A stretch of 64,000 bases of DNA from CAVPOO01 sp963707015 (GTDB lineage: Bacteria > Pseudomonadota > Gammaproteobacteria > Thiohalobacterales > Thiohalobacteraceae), in NCBI GenBank assembly GCA_963707015.1, contig CAVPOO010000007.1, positions 186,001 through 250,000 of the forward strand, given 5' to 3'. The notes beneath the pieces were generated by a model. That model did no database searches. It was not told the origin of the DNA and saw only the letters and a program-made list of their open reading frames with translations. Below, piece by piece: positions 1 through 8,793 of the stretch (the stretch's first letter is position 1; every line of letters begins with the position of its first letter). The position numbers and the translations under genes are program-made.

Positions 1-608
1 ACGCGGTACTGGACACCGCCGGGCAGGCGGATCAGACCTGCGTCAGGGGTATCCTCCCCGGACAACGCGCGCCCGGCCGCGACAGGTTCCGGCGCCGCGT
101 CGAGGGGCGGCGCGGCCCGCCCCTCCTCCCGGGGCGCTGCTGGCCCGCCAGCGGCTGCGAGCGGCTGCACCGCGGCCATGCCGACCTGCGCGGTATCCGA
201 TCGGCTGACCGCCAGCAGCTCGACCTCAAAAATGACCGGCTCGGCGCCGAGCGGTCCCGGTTTGCGGAAGGCCAGCTCGGGCGGAACATACAGCTCCCAG
301 GTGGCACCCTCCTCCATGTGCTGCAGCGCTTCCTGCCAGCCGGGGATCACCTGATCCAGGCGGAAGGTTGCCGGACCCTGCCCGTGATGGGAGCTGTCGA
401 ATTCCGTACCGTCGAGCCGCGTGCCCCGATAATGCACCGTGACCCTGTCGCCGGCCGCCGGCGTCCTGCCACTGCCGCGCCTGACTACCCGGTACTGCAG
501 ACCGCTGGGCAAGGTGATGACACTGTCCTTTCCGGCGTTCTGCTCGAAGAATGCGAGCCTCTGCGCTCGGGCACCCACATCCGCCGTGCCGGTGCCGGAA
601 CCGCGCAT
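1..608 (-). pseudogene. Tandem-FKBP protein, second and start of third FKBP domain, 3' end outside window
   Basis: On the minus strand the frame beginning at the ATG at 608 translates to AFFEQNAGKDSVITLPSGLQ, then RVTVHYRGTRLDGTEFDSS, VIPGWQEALQHMEEGATWEL and VIFEVELLAV, a complete FKBP domain. It is followed by a Pro/Ala-rich linker and the start of a third copy (LIRLPGGVQYR) running off the left edge. No stop occurs in this frame before position 1. It lacks its own signal peptide, so it is better read as the continuation of the gene starting at 1179 than as an independent gene. Each domain repeats the same FFxENAxK...LPSGLQYR opening, which indicates internal tandem duplication. Confidence 0.65.
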
Positions 609-1179
609 CCAGTAGACCCGGGTCACCGATTCCGTTGGCCGCGCCCGCCGCTTCCCCACCGAGTGCCTTCATCGCAACCTCGGGCGCGTCGGACGCACCG
701 ATCGAGAGCAACTCGATGTCGTAAATGAGGGGCTGATCACCACCCAGCGCACGCTTCCTCGTTCCGCGCTGCAACCTGGTGAGCCTGGGCGGGATGAACA
801 CTTCCCACTTTGCGCCCGCACGCATGAGCAGCAGCGCCTCCCGCCAGCCGGGAATGACCTCGTCGACCCGCAGAGTCACCGGCCCGTCGCCCTGATAGGA
901 GCTGTCGACTTCGCTGCCATCGGGCAAAGTGCCGCGGTATTGCACCGTAACGCTGTCCGTTGCCCTGGGGTTCCTGCCTTTGCCGGCGCGGAGAATCCTG
1001 TACTGCAGACCACTCGGCAGGCTGACCACGCCCTGCTTGCGAGCGTTCTCCGCGAAGAAGGCCTGTGCGTCAGCGCCGGCGCCCTGGACAGCCGGCGTCG
1101 CGCCGCACCAGCTCGCGCCGGCCAGCGCAACTGAACACAGAAGCACATGGATCAGCGGCCGTTTTATCGACGTCGCCAC
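226..1179 (-). pseudogene. Tandem-FKBP peptidyl-prolyl isomerase, N-terminal part, reading frame broken
   Basis: The first ~175 codons encode a signal peptide (hydrophobic run about residues 8-25) and one FKBP-type PPIase domain (about residues 38-165; GLQYRILRAGKG, VIPGWREAL and IYDIELLSIG are FKBP signatures). After about residue 185 this frame becomes a low-complexity Arg/Gly shadow and stops at 226, while a second FKBP domain continues in another frame. The simplest reading is one secreted multi-FKBP protein interrupted by a frameshift near 600-650, which may be real or a sequencing error. FKBPs catalyse proline isomerisation and assist periplasmic protein folding. The domain resembles the intact FKBP gene at 7890-8639. 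Confident of the family, moderately confident of the frameshift. Confidence 0.7.
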
Positions 1180-1354
1180 GCGCGTTTATCGTTTCATGCT
1201 CATGTAGGGATTCTAGCCCCCCGGCCGCCGGTGACCTATCATCGGACAGCCGACAGCGGCATCGCAACTGGCATCACGACCGGCCTCGATGGATTCAGTA
1301 GAAATGCCTCCAGAACACTGGCTGGCGATATCCTGCTCCCAACCACTGCCTTTT

Positions 1355-1481
1355 TGAAGGTGGCCGGCTTGCCGCGCTTGTCAGAGCTGCCGAAAGGCTG
1401 ATCGCTGATGAGCGTGCCGCGGTAGTGCACGGTCACGGCGTCCTCGGGACCCGGCGACAGCGAGATGCCTGTAAGAAACAT
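1355..1481 (-). pseudogene. FKBP fragment (central part), degraded duplicate
   Basis: About 40 residues in the minus-strand frame (PGPEDAVTVHYRGTLISDQ ... KRGKPATFKKAVVG) match the central segment of the intact FKBP gene at 7890-8639 (PGPEDQVTVHYRGTLIDGKE ... KRNKPATFRLNGVI). No catalytic domain of normal length can be built, because similarity is lost on both sides. It is a remnant of a duplicated FKBP locus whose N-terminal part lies at 1888-2181 on the opposite strand. Confidence 0.7.
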
Positions 1482-1583
1482 CGACCTTCTCTTACCAGCT
1501 GCTCCTCGCGTTTTCTTTACGCTGCATGGTAACAGAGTGAGACAAAAAATGGCTGCCCGAAGCTACATTTTCAGCGCTTATAG

Positions 1584-1667
1584 TTAGGCCCCAGGCGCCA
1601 CGGGATTGCCGGAGCAGACGCCAGTGGCCGGATCGCCGATGCAGTAGGGCACCATCATCTCGGGGTG
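1584..1667 (-). pseudogene. Multicopper oxidase C-terminal remnant
   Basis: The last ~27 codons before a TAA stop read HPEMMVPYCIGDPATGVCSG and a short tail. This aligns with the extreme C-terminus of the intact multicopper oxidase at 8794-11052 (EDNEMMVPYCVGTPGVDCPA). Only the end of the gene is preserved and the upstream sequence is unrelated. With the neighbouring FKBP fragments it marks a rearranged second copy of the MCO/FKBP region. Confidence 0.65.
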
Positions 1668-1887
1668 GGGTGAGGGGATCAAGACAACAAACAGCCACCC
1701 CTTGATTTGTTTCCCCTCATCCTGCCCTTTATATGCGCGCAAAGCAGGGTGCTCTCGGCGGGAACAGGAATACTCCAGCAGAAAGGCCGCGGCATAGTGG
1801 CCTTTTTCGCCCGGGCCACCGTTCTGGTACGATGGGCTTTCAGGCCCGAAACATCGAAACAATAATGAAAACGAATAGGAGTCCTTC

Positions 1888-2181
1888 GTGAAGTTATCGA
1901 TTCACCCGCCGGCTTTTCCGGTCTGGTCGCTGTCGGCCGCCGAGGCCCTTGAGGACGAGACCACCCGTACCAACGATGGCCTGGGCTACCAGAGCGGGGG
2001 CGACTTCAAGCGCGAGGGTGTGGAGATGGATGCGGAGGACGTCATCCAGGGTATGCGCGACGCCCTGCCCGGTGCCGTGCCGCGAATGGTCCCTGCCGAG
2101 ATGCGCACCACTCTGACGAAACTTAAGCGCAAGGTGGTCTCCAACCCGCGACGACCGTCTAAAGAAGCGCTACGATGCTGA
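1888..2181 (+). pseudogene. FKBP N-terminal fragment, degraded duplicate
   Basis: Starts at MKLSIHPPAF and follows the first ~100 residues of the intact FKBP precursor at 7890-8639 (MKLSIYLPAF; GYQIGGDFKRQGVEMDAE there, GYQSGGDFKREGVEMDAE here). The signal peptide is shortened by a small deletion and the reading frame diverges after the LKRKVV segment, so no PPIase domain is encoded. The ~40 bp before the start also resembles the leader of the intact gene, so the duplication included the promoter region. The fragment overlaps the start of the next gene by 7 bp. Confidence 0.75.
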
Positions 2182-3173
2182 AGAGACTGAGCATTTTCGC
2201 CTTAGCGCTGCTTGGTTGTGGCGTGTCCGTGATCCAGGCCGATGCCACCCTGACATATGAGCTGACCGAGGCTGATGGCAAAAAAACGGTTAAACAATTC
2301 GCTGTATCCCGGTTTTTCGTCAGGATCGACGATCCCACCGAGCCAGAGCGCTATCTGCTCTTTCAAGCCGGGAAATTCTTTCCGCTTTATTCGGTCGACC
2401 AGGAGCAGGGTACCTACACACGTTTAACACCGCCCGTGTCCCCCCGGTTAGGTCCAGTATCCCGTTCAAAGCAGGCGGCGAAGGTCGGCAAGGCGAACAA
2501 GGAGACCCTGGCTATCGGTGCCAAGACGGATCAAGCCGCAGGACAGAAACAGGGATCCCAGTGGCAAGCTGGGGCGGCGGACAGCGCCGAGATCGAGTCA
2601 GACAAGCCATCACCCCAACCCGCAGCATTCGGGGACAGCGGCGAGATCGAACCAGACGCGACGTCAGCCGAGCCGGCAGCGCAGCCAGGCCCGAATATCG
2701 CGGCCCCGGACGCGCCCACCGGTGAACCGACCAGCGGCGAGGCATCCCCGGCCCCATCGGCCAGACCGAGCGGGCGTTGGCCGGCACCGATCCTCAATCC
2801 GTCGAACAAGACGCGTACCGTCGCGGGGATTCGCTGCCGAGTCGTCCGTGAGCTGCTCGATGGGGAGCCGGTCATAGAACACTGCATGGCGAATACCGCG
2901 CGGCTTGGCGTCACCGACCGGGAGCTGATTACGCTGTCGCGACTGTTCGCCATGTCGCAGAACAGGGAGTTCGGCTGGCTTGGCGTCGGGACCAAGGATG
3001 AAGAGTTCGTCTCAGTGCAAAGCAAAGACCTGCGGGACAACAAGGTGCTGCAATTGACGTCCGTATCAACCAAACCCCTGCCCGCGGGCTACCTTAGGAT
3101 CCCCAGGACCTTCAAGCTGGTTGAGTCTGACTCACAAGGCAATTCGAGCCCGGCGAGTAAGCCCCTCGAATAG
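2175..3173 (+). CDS. Secreted hypothetical protein, DUF4412-like
   Basis: 332 residues with a clear signal peptide (MLKRLSIFALALLGCGVSVIQA). An N-terminal ~75-residue domain (LTYELTEADGKKTVKQFAV ... YLLFQAGKFFPLYSVDQEQG) is separated by a ~110-residue Pro/Ala/Glu-rich low-complexity linker (about 100-205) from a C-terminal domain (RTVAGIRCRVVRELLDGEPV ... HCMA). The layout resembles periplasmic DUF4412-type proteins, in which a short beta-rich domain with conserved cysteines follows a 'tVaGi.C' motif. The two cysteines near residues 219 and 235 could form a disulfide. No enzymatic motif is visible. It follows a FKBP pseudogene and precedes the convergent cusA gene; function unknown. Confidence 0.6.
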   Translation: MLKRLSIFALALLGCGVSVIQADATLTYELTEADGKKTVKQFAVSRFFVRIDDPTEPERYLLFQAGKFFPLYSVDQEQGTYTRLTPPVSPRLGPVSRSKQAAKVGKANKETLAIGAKTDQAAGQKQGSQWQAGAADSAEIESDKPSPQPAAFGDSGEIEPDATSAEPAAQPGPNIAAPDAPTGEPTSGEASPAPSARPSGRWPAPILNPSNKTRTVAGIRCRVVRELLDGEPVIEHCMANTARLGVTDRELITLSRLFAMSQNREFGWLGVGTKDEEFVSVQSKDLRDNKVLQLTSVSTKPLPAGYLRIPRTFKLVESDSQGNSSPASKPLE

Positions 3174-3228
3174 CCCGGACGGGTATTTCCTTTGCGGCCA
3201 GGTCCGGGCGCGGACCCTCTCGGCGCGC

Positions 3229-6200
3229 TCAGGACAGGCGGCGACGCTTCCACAGCAGATAGATGGCAGGCACCACGAACAGGGACAGCAGGGGTGCGGT
3301 GATCATACCGCCGACCATAGGCGCCGCGATGCGTTGCATCACCTCCGATCCGGTGCCTTCGCTCAACATGATGGGCAACAGGCCGGCGATAATCACCGCC
3401 ACGGTCATGGCCTTGGGCCGGACCCGCAGCACTGCGCCCTCGACGATGGCGCTCTTGAGCTCATCGAGGCTGTTCAAGCGGTTTTCGTCACGGTGACGTT
3501 GGAGGGCAGTGTCCAGGTAGATGAGCATTATGACCCCGAATTCGGCGGCCACGCCGGCCAGGGCGATAAATCCGACAGCAACCGCCACCGACAACTCGTA
3601 GCCCAGCAGCCAGATGAACCAGAAACCGCCGACCAGGGCAAAGGGCAAAGAAAGCATCACCAGCACGGCCTCCCCCACCCGGCGAAAGCTGAGGTACAGC
3701 AGGGCGAAGATAATGGTCAGGGTCAGCGGTACCACCTGGGAAAGTCTCTGCTGGACGCGCAACAGGTACTCGTACTGCCCGGACCAGGTGATGGAGTAGC
3801 CGGGGGGCAGGTCGACACCGTCGGTGACCGCCTGCCGTGCCTGGCGCATGTAGCTGCCCAGGTCCACCCCGCGAATGTCGACGAATGTCCAGCCATTGAG
3901 GCGGGCGTTCTCGGTCTTCAACAGGGGTGGGCCCTCCACCACCGTGACATCAGCGACCTGCGACAAGGGTATCTGGGCCCCTCTGGGGGTCACCAGGGGC
4001 AGGTTGCGCAGCTTGACGGGATCGTCGCGCTGTTCACGCGGAAAGCGCACATTGACCGGATAGCGTTCCAAGCCCTCGACGGTCTCGGTGATATTGATCC
4101 CGCCCACCGCGGCGCTCACCATCTCGTTGATGTCCTCGACGTTCAAACCCAGTCGCGCCGCTGCCTGGCGTCTGGGAATAATCTCGATGTAGCGCCCGGC
4201 ACCGATGCGCTCGGCGTAGGCGGAGACGGTGCCGGGAAGCCCTTTCAATACCCGTTCGATGTCGCGCCCGATGGCTTCAATCTGCGCCAGCTCGGGCCCG
4301 GCTACCTTGACGCCGACCGGCGTCTTGATACCGGTGGCGAGCATGTCGATGCGCGTCTTGATGGGCATGATCCAGGCGTTGGTGAGGCCCGGGAACTGGA
4401 CTGAGGCATCCAGTTCGTCGATAAGCTGTTCCAGGGTCAGGCCGGGGCGCCATTGCTCCCTGGGCTTGAGCTGAATAACGGTCTCGATCATGGTCAGGGG
4501 CGCCGGGTCGGTGGCCGTATCCGCGCGACCGATTTTGCCGAACACGCGTTCCACTTCGGGAAGCTGCCGGATCAGGCGATCGGTCTGCTGCAACAGCGCC
4601 TGCGCCTTACCGATAGAAAGGCCGGGCAGTGTCGTCGGCATGTACATGAGGTCGCCCTCGAACAGCTCGGGCATGAACTCTGAACCGAGACCACGGCCAA
4701 GCCTCGCCAGCGTAGGCATGCCGGCAAACCCCTGCTGCCAACCATCGGCCAAGTGCGCTTGCCAGTGCTCGACATGATTGACCGCCTGGTCGACTGCCTC
4801 GGGCGCCGCCGAGCGCAGCAGCAGCAACGGCCACTTGACCGGCTCCAGTAAGCCACCGATGCCGTAGACCGGCAGTAACAGACTCAACACCGCCAGCACG
4901 GCCACGACCAGGGTAGTCCCGGGGGCGGCCAGCACGCACCTGAGTAACGGCTGGTAAGCCCAGATCAGAAACCGGCTCAGGGGATTGGCCGTCTCGCGGG
5001 GTATGCGGCCGCGAATAAGATAACCCATGAGCACCGGCACCAGGGTCACCGACAGTCCTGCGGCAGCGGCCATGGCGTAGGTCTTGGTGAACGCCAGCGG
5101 CGCAAACAGGCGGCCCTCCTGGGCTTCCAGGGTGAACACCGGCAGGAAGCTCAGGGTGATAATCAGCAGCGAGTAGAACAGTGCTGGCCCCACTTCCTGG
5201 GAGGCCTTGCCGATCACCGCCCAGTGCTCTGCCGGGCTGAGGCCGGGGCCCGCGCGTTCGAGGTGTTTGTGGGCGTTTTCGATCATCACCACGGCGGCGT
5301 CCACCATGGCGCCGATGGCGATGGCGATGCCACCCAGCGACATGATGTTGGCGTTGATCCCCTGGTAACGCATGACCACAAAAGCCGCCAGTATGCCGAG
5401 CGGCAGCGTGACAATGGCGACAAAGGCGGAGCGCAGGTGAAACAGGAACAGCAGGCAGACCAGGGCGACGACAATAAACTCCTCGATGAGCCGGTCGGTG
5501 AGGTTGTCCACCGCGCGCAGGATCAGTCCCGAGCGATCGTAGGTCTCTATGATCTCCACGCCCTCGGGCAGCCCCTGCTTGAGCGCTTCCATGCGCGCCT
5601 TGACCGCGGCGATGGTCGTCAGGGCATTTTCGCCGTAGCGCATCACCACGATGCCGCCGGCGACCTCCCCTTCACCATCAAGATCCGCGACCACCCGGCG
5701 CATCTCGGGACCGACCTGAACGTGGGCCACATCGCGCAGCATGACGGGGATATCATCCGCGGTCACAACGAGTGGTACGGCTTCGATGTCCTCGATAGAA
5801 CTGAGATAGCCACGGGTGCGGATCATGTACTCCGCCTCGCCCAGTTCGATCACCGAGCCCCCTACCTCCCGGTTGGCGCGACGAATCGCCTCGGTCACCC
5901 GCGACAGGGGAATCTCGAAGGCGCGCAGCTTCTCCGGGTTCACCACCACCTGATACTGGCGCACCATGCCCCCGACTGTAGCCACCTCGGCCACGCCGGG
6001 AACCGTCTGCAGCTCGTATTTCAGATACCAGTCCTGGATGCTGCGCAGTTGCGCCAGATCGTGGCCGCCAGTGCGGTCCACCAGCGCGTAGCTGTAGATC
6101 CAGCCCACGCCGGTGGCATCCGGACCCAGCCTCGGTTCTAGACCCGCAGGAAGATTCGCCGCGGCCTGGTTGAGGTATTCCAGCACCCGCGAACGGGCCC

Positions 6201-6513
6201 AGTAGAGATCGGTGCCGTCCTCGAAGATCACATAGACGTAGGAGTCGCCGAAGAAGGAATAACCGCGCACCGCGCTGGCGCCGGGTACGGCGAGCATGGT
6301 CGTAGTGACGGGATAGGTGACCTGCTGCTCCACGACCTGCGGCGACTGGCCGGCAAATTTGGTGCGAATGATTACCTGCACATCCGACAGGTCGGGAATG
6401 GCGTCGAGCGGGATTTCTTTTGCCGACAGCCAGCCCCAGCCGGCGAGGATCAGGGTCGCAATCACCACCAGCAGGCGGTTCTCGATGGACCAGCGAATCA
6501 GGCGAGCCGGCAC
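3229..6513 (-). CDS. cusA: Heavy-metal efflux RND transporter, CusA type
   Basis: 1094-residue inner-membrane RND pump of the heavy-metal-efflux (HME) group, the usual length for CusA/CzcA. Diagnostic segments are the N-terminal helix followed by EIPLDAIPDLSDVQVIIRT, the GQSPQVVEQQVTYPVTTTML stretch, ARSRVLEYL, and the TM4 proton-relay motif GAMVDAAVVMIENAHKHLE near residue 405, all close to Cu(I)/Ag(I)-type CusA sequences. It uses proton motive force to expel monovalent copper or silver from periplasm and cytoplasm. It lies 6 bp downstream of its adaptor (6520-7875), in an operon FKBP-cusB-cusA. No outer-membrane factor is in this operon; the OMF at 31695-32948 or an unlinked one could serve. 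Copper specificity is inferred from similarity and the adjacent multicopper oxidase. Confidence 0.93.
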   Translation of the reverse strand: MPARLIRWSIENRLLVVIATLILAGWGWLSAKEIPLDAIPDLSDVQVIIRTKFAGQSPQVVEQQVTYPVTTTMLAVPGASAVRGYSFFGDSYVYVIFEDGTDLYWARSRVLEYLNQAAANLPAGLEPRLGPDATGVGWIYSYALVDRTGGHDLAQLRSIQDWYLKYELQTVPGVAEVATVGGMVRQYQVVVNPEKLRAFEIPLSRVTEAIRRANREVGGSVIELGEAEYMIRTRGYLSSIEDIEAVPLVVTADDIPVMLRDVAHVQVGPEMRRVVADLDGEGEVAGGIVVMRYGENALTTIAAVKARMEALKQGLPEGVEIIETYDRSGLILRAVDNLTDRLIEEFIVVALVCLLFLFHLRSAFVAIVTLPLGILAAFVVMRYQGINANIMSLGGIAIAIGAMVDAAVVMIENAHKHLERAGPGLSPAEHWAVIGKASQEVGPALFYSLLIITLSFLPVFTLEAQEGRLFAPLAFTKTYAMAAAAGLSVTLVPVLMGYLIRGRIPRETANPLSRFLIWAYQPLLRCVLAAPGTTLVVAVLAVLSLLLPVYGIGGLLEPVKWPLLLLRSAAPEAVDQAVNHVEHWQAHLADGWQQGFAGMPTLARLGRGLGSEFMPELFEGDLMYMPTTLPGLSIGKAQALLQQTDRLIRQLPEVERVFGKIGRADTATDPAPLTMIETVIQLKPREQWRPGLTLEQLIDELDASVQFPGLTNAWIMPIKTRIDMLATGIKTPVGVKVAGPELAQIEAIGRDIERVLKGLPGTVSAYAERIGAGRYIEIIPRRQAAARLGLNVEDINEMVSAAVGGINITETVEGLERYPVNVRFPREQRDDPVKLRNLPLVTPRGAQIPLSQVADVTVVEGPPLLKTENARLNGWTFVDIRGVDLGSYMRQARQAVTDGVDLPPGYSITWSGQYEYLLRVQQRLSQVVPLTLTIIFALLYLSFRRVGEAVLVMLSLPFALVGGFWFIWLLGYELSVAVAVGFIALAGVAAEFGVIMLIYLDTALQRHRDENRLNSLDELKSAIVEGAVLRVRPKAMTVAVIIAGLLPIMLSEGTGSEVMQRIAAPMVGGMITAPLLSLFVVPAIYLLWKRRRLS

Positions 6514-6519
6514 GCCGAC

Positions 6520-7875
6520 CTACTCCGACAGGCGATGGAAGCTGGCCTCCAGATTCGACTCGGAGTCGATCAAGAATTGCCCCGACAACACCACCTCATC
6601 GCCCTCGTCGAGACCGGAACGCACCTCTACCGACGATCCCTGCCACATCCCGGTTTCCACCTCGACCGGCTGGAAGCGGTTATCGCCCAGAATCCTGACC
6701 ACCATCGCGCGCTCGCCGGTGAGGATCAGGGCCTCGCGCGGCACGATCAGTACGTCGCGTTTGGGGCCGCCGTAGATCACCGCCTCGACAAACATATTGG
6801 GCATCAACAGCTCGTCCGCGTTGGTGAATTCGAGCCGGGCCCTGAGGGTGCGGGCCTGGGGATGCACCTCCGGATAGACGAACTCGACCCGTCCCTCCCA
6901 GACTCGTCCCGGATACGCGGGCGTACTGATCTCTGCCGTGAGCCCGGGCCGGATCCAGGCGATTTGATGCTCAAAGATATCCACCATGACCCAGACCTCG
7001 CTCAGGTCCACGATGGTGAACATGGCATCAGCCGGGGTCACGTACATACCCTCGCGTACCCTGTGTTCGGTAATGACACCCCCTTGGGGCGCCTTGATGG
7101 GCACAATGGACCTGGGCGTCATGCTCTTTTCGATGCCCTTGACGTCCATACTCGGCACCTTGTAGTAACGCAACAGATCGACTCCAGCACGCTGCCTGAA
7201 AGCCTGGTACGAATCCTCGCCTTTGTGATCATCCCCGAAAGAATCGAGCTCCCCTGCCTCGAGAGTCTCAATGTATTCCTGCTGCGCCCAGAGAACCTCT
7301 GGAGAGAAGTAATCCGCCAAGTCCTCCTTGCGCTCGACCCTCACGCCATCGGTGCGCACGTAAAGGTTTTCGATCCAACCCGAGGTGCGGGGGTGTACCT
7401 GGATGATGCGGTCGTCGTCGTAGGCCACCTTGCCCTGGGTTTTGATGTACTTCCACAGGGTACCGCGCTCGATACTTGCGGTGCGCACCCCCAGGTTCTG
7501 CACCACCGCGGCACCCAGGGTCACTACCGGACGTTCGTCTGTCGTGTCCCCCATCACCTTTGCCACCAGGTCCATGCCGCAGATCGGGCACGAACCGGGC
7601 TGGTCGCGAACGATCTCGGGGTGCATGGGGCAAACGTACGTGGGGTCCCGATGCTTACGAGCGTGTTCCAGCGCAGACTCGGCCTCGGTTGCGGGTGAGG
7701 ACTCAGGAAAGCCATTCTCTTGTCGACTGCAACCGCTCAATAAGGCGACGCCGAGCAGCACCCACGCCGCGCGGCGCGCACCGGTCCCGGCACAGGTTGA
7801 CGTCCAGCGGGTGCGACGCCAGGACCCGGGACGCCGGGATAGCGCACGGACAGTCAGGAACACACCTGGAACCAT
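6520..7875 (-). CDS. cusB: RND periplasmic adaptor with heavy-metal-binding domain, CusB type
   Basis: 451-residue membrane-fusion protein linking the RND pump to an outer-membrane channel. Near the N-terminus is a lipobox (VALLSGC), suggesting a lipoprotein, then a heavy-metal-binding domain with YVCPMHPEIVRDQPGSCPIC (about residues 80-105), typical of Cus/Sil adaptors. The barrel-sandwich and beta-barrel domains follow (GTLWKYIKTQGKVAYDDDRI; MFTIVDLSEVWVMVDIFEHQ). The ~35 Arg-rich residues before the signal sequence are unusual, so the true start may be downstream of 7875. It sits 14 bp after the FKBP gene and 6 bp before cusA, consistent with one transcript. Confidence 0.9.
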   Translation of the reverse strand: MVPGVFLTVRALSRRPGSWRRTRWTSTCAGTGARRAAWVLLGVALLSGCSRQENGFPESSPATEAESALEHARKHRDPTYVCPMHPEIVRDQPGSCPICGMDLVAKVMGDTTDERPVVTLGAAVVQNLGVRTASIERGTLWKYIKTQGKVAYDDDRIIQVHPRTSGWIENLYVRTDGVRVERKEDLADYFSPEVLWAQQEYIETLEAGELDSFGDDHKGEDSYQAFRQRAGVDLLRYYKVPSMDVKGIEKSMTPRSIVPIKAPQGGVITEHRVREGMYVTPADAMFTIVDLSEVWVMVDIFEHQIAWIRPGLTAEISTPAYPGRVWEGRVEFVYPEVHPQARTLRARLEFTNADELLMPNMFVEAVIYGGPKRDVLIVPREALILTGERAMVVRILGDNRFQPVEVETGMWQGSSVEVRSGLDEGDEVVLSGQFLIDSESNLEASFHRLSE

Positions 7876-7889
7876 CCAGCCAAACGCCC

Positions 7890-8639
7890 TTACTGCTTGG
7901 CCTTCGCCTCGTCCTCCGCTGGTGCAGCCGCGGGCGCCGCTGCTGCCGCCGCCGGCGGTTCGCCAACGCTGATCAGCTCGACATCGAAGATCAGGGTGCG
8001 GTGTCCCATCGGGCCACGATCGCCGTAGGCCAGCTTCGGTGGGATAACAAGCTGAGATTTGCCGCCTTCTTTCATAAGCTGTAATCCCTCCGACCAGCCC
8101 TTGATCACACCATTGAGTCTGAAGGTCGCCGGTTTGTTCCTCTTGTGGGAGCTGTCGAACTCTTTGCCGTCGATGAGGGTGCCCCGATAGTGCACCGTGA
8201 CCTGGTCTTCGGGGCCCGGACTCTTGCCGGTGCCGGCCTCGATCACCTTGTACTGCAGGCCGCTGTCGGTGGTGACGACGCCCTCCTTCTTGGCGTTCTC
8301 CTGCATGAATTTCTCGCCGGCGGCCAGATAGTCGAGCTCGCGTTCCACATTGCGCTTGCGCTGGTCGGCGACCACCTTTCGCTTGAGCTCCGTCAGGGTG
8401 GCGTTCATCTCGGCAGGGGACATCTGCGGGTCGGTGCCGGACAGCGCATCGCGGATGCCCTGGACGACGGCCTCAGCGTCCATTTCCACACCCTGGCGCT
8501 TGAAGTCGCCGCCGATCTGGTAGCCCAGGCTGTAGTTGATACGAGTGGTTTCTTCCTCGAGATTGAGTACCTCGGCGGCCGATAGCGGCGCTGACAGCGA
8601 GCAGAGCAGAAATGCCGGCAGATAAATCGATAGCTTCAT
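7890..8639 (-). CDS. fkpA: FKBP-type peptidyl-prolyl isomerase, FkpA/Mip-like
   Basis: 249-residue periplasmic PPIase with a signal peptide, an N-terminal dimerisation region (about 25-120: SLGYQIGGDFKRQGVEMDAE ... LTELKRKVVADQRKR) and a C-terminal FKBP domain (SGLQYKVIEAGTG; KEFDSSHKRNKPATF; VIPPKLAYGDRG; TLIFDVELISVG). It ends in an Ala/Pro-rich tail. The start is ATG 8639, preceded by AGGAG with good spacing; upstream in-frame starts lack a signal peptide. It is the first gene of an operon with cusB and cusA and follows the terminator of the multicopper oxidase gene, so it probably helps fold periplasmic copper-handling proteins. Its degraded duplicate is at 1355-2181. Confidence 0.92.
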   Translation of the reverse strand: MKLSIYLPAFLLCSLSAPLSAAEVLNLEEETTRINYSLGYQIGGDFKRQGVEMDAEAVVQGIRDALSGTDPQMSPAEMNATLTELKRKVVADQRKRNVERELDYLAAGEKFMQENAKKEGVVTTDSGLQYKVIEAGTGKSPGPEDQVTVHYRGTLIDGKEFDSSHKRNKPATFRLNGVIKGWSEGLQLMKEGGKSQLVIPPKLAYGDRGPMGHRTLIFDVELISVGEPPAAAAAAPAAAPAEDEAKAKQ

Positions 8640-8715
8640 TGGATACTCCTGTTCATTTTCGTTCTTTTCTGTGTTCCGGGACGCAAAGCCCATCATAGCA
8701 GAGCCACGGCCCGCG

Positions 8716-8740
8716 AAAAAAAGGCCGCCATGCGGCGGCC
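8716..8740 (-). terminator. Rho-independent terminator of the multicopper oxidase gene
   Basis: On the minus strand the stem GGCCGCC-GCAT-GGCGGCC is followed directly by seven T residues. It lies 54 bp past the multicopper oxidase stop codon (8794) and upstream of the FKBP leader. Confidence 0.85.
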
Positions 8741-8793
8741 TCATGATCAGGGGGTGCGACCAGCTTTCCGGCTGGCCGCACCGGTTTGTCACC

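Noticed and set aside
3121..4404. Long open frame antisense to cusA (427 codons)
   Set aside because: High-GC shadow of the real RND gene on the other strand: His/Gln/Asp-rich composition, no recognisable domain. The same applies to long frames at 24532-26379, 28457-30703, 41571-43787 and 44988-46571.
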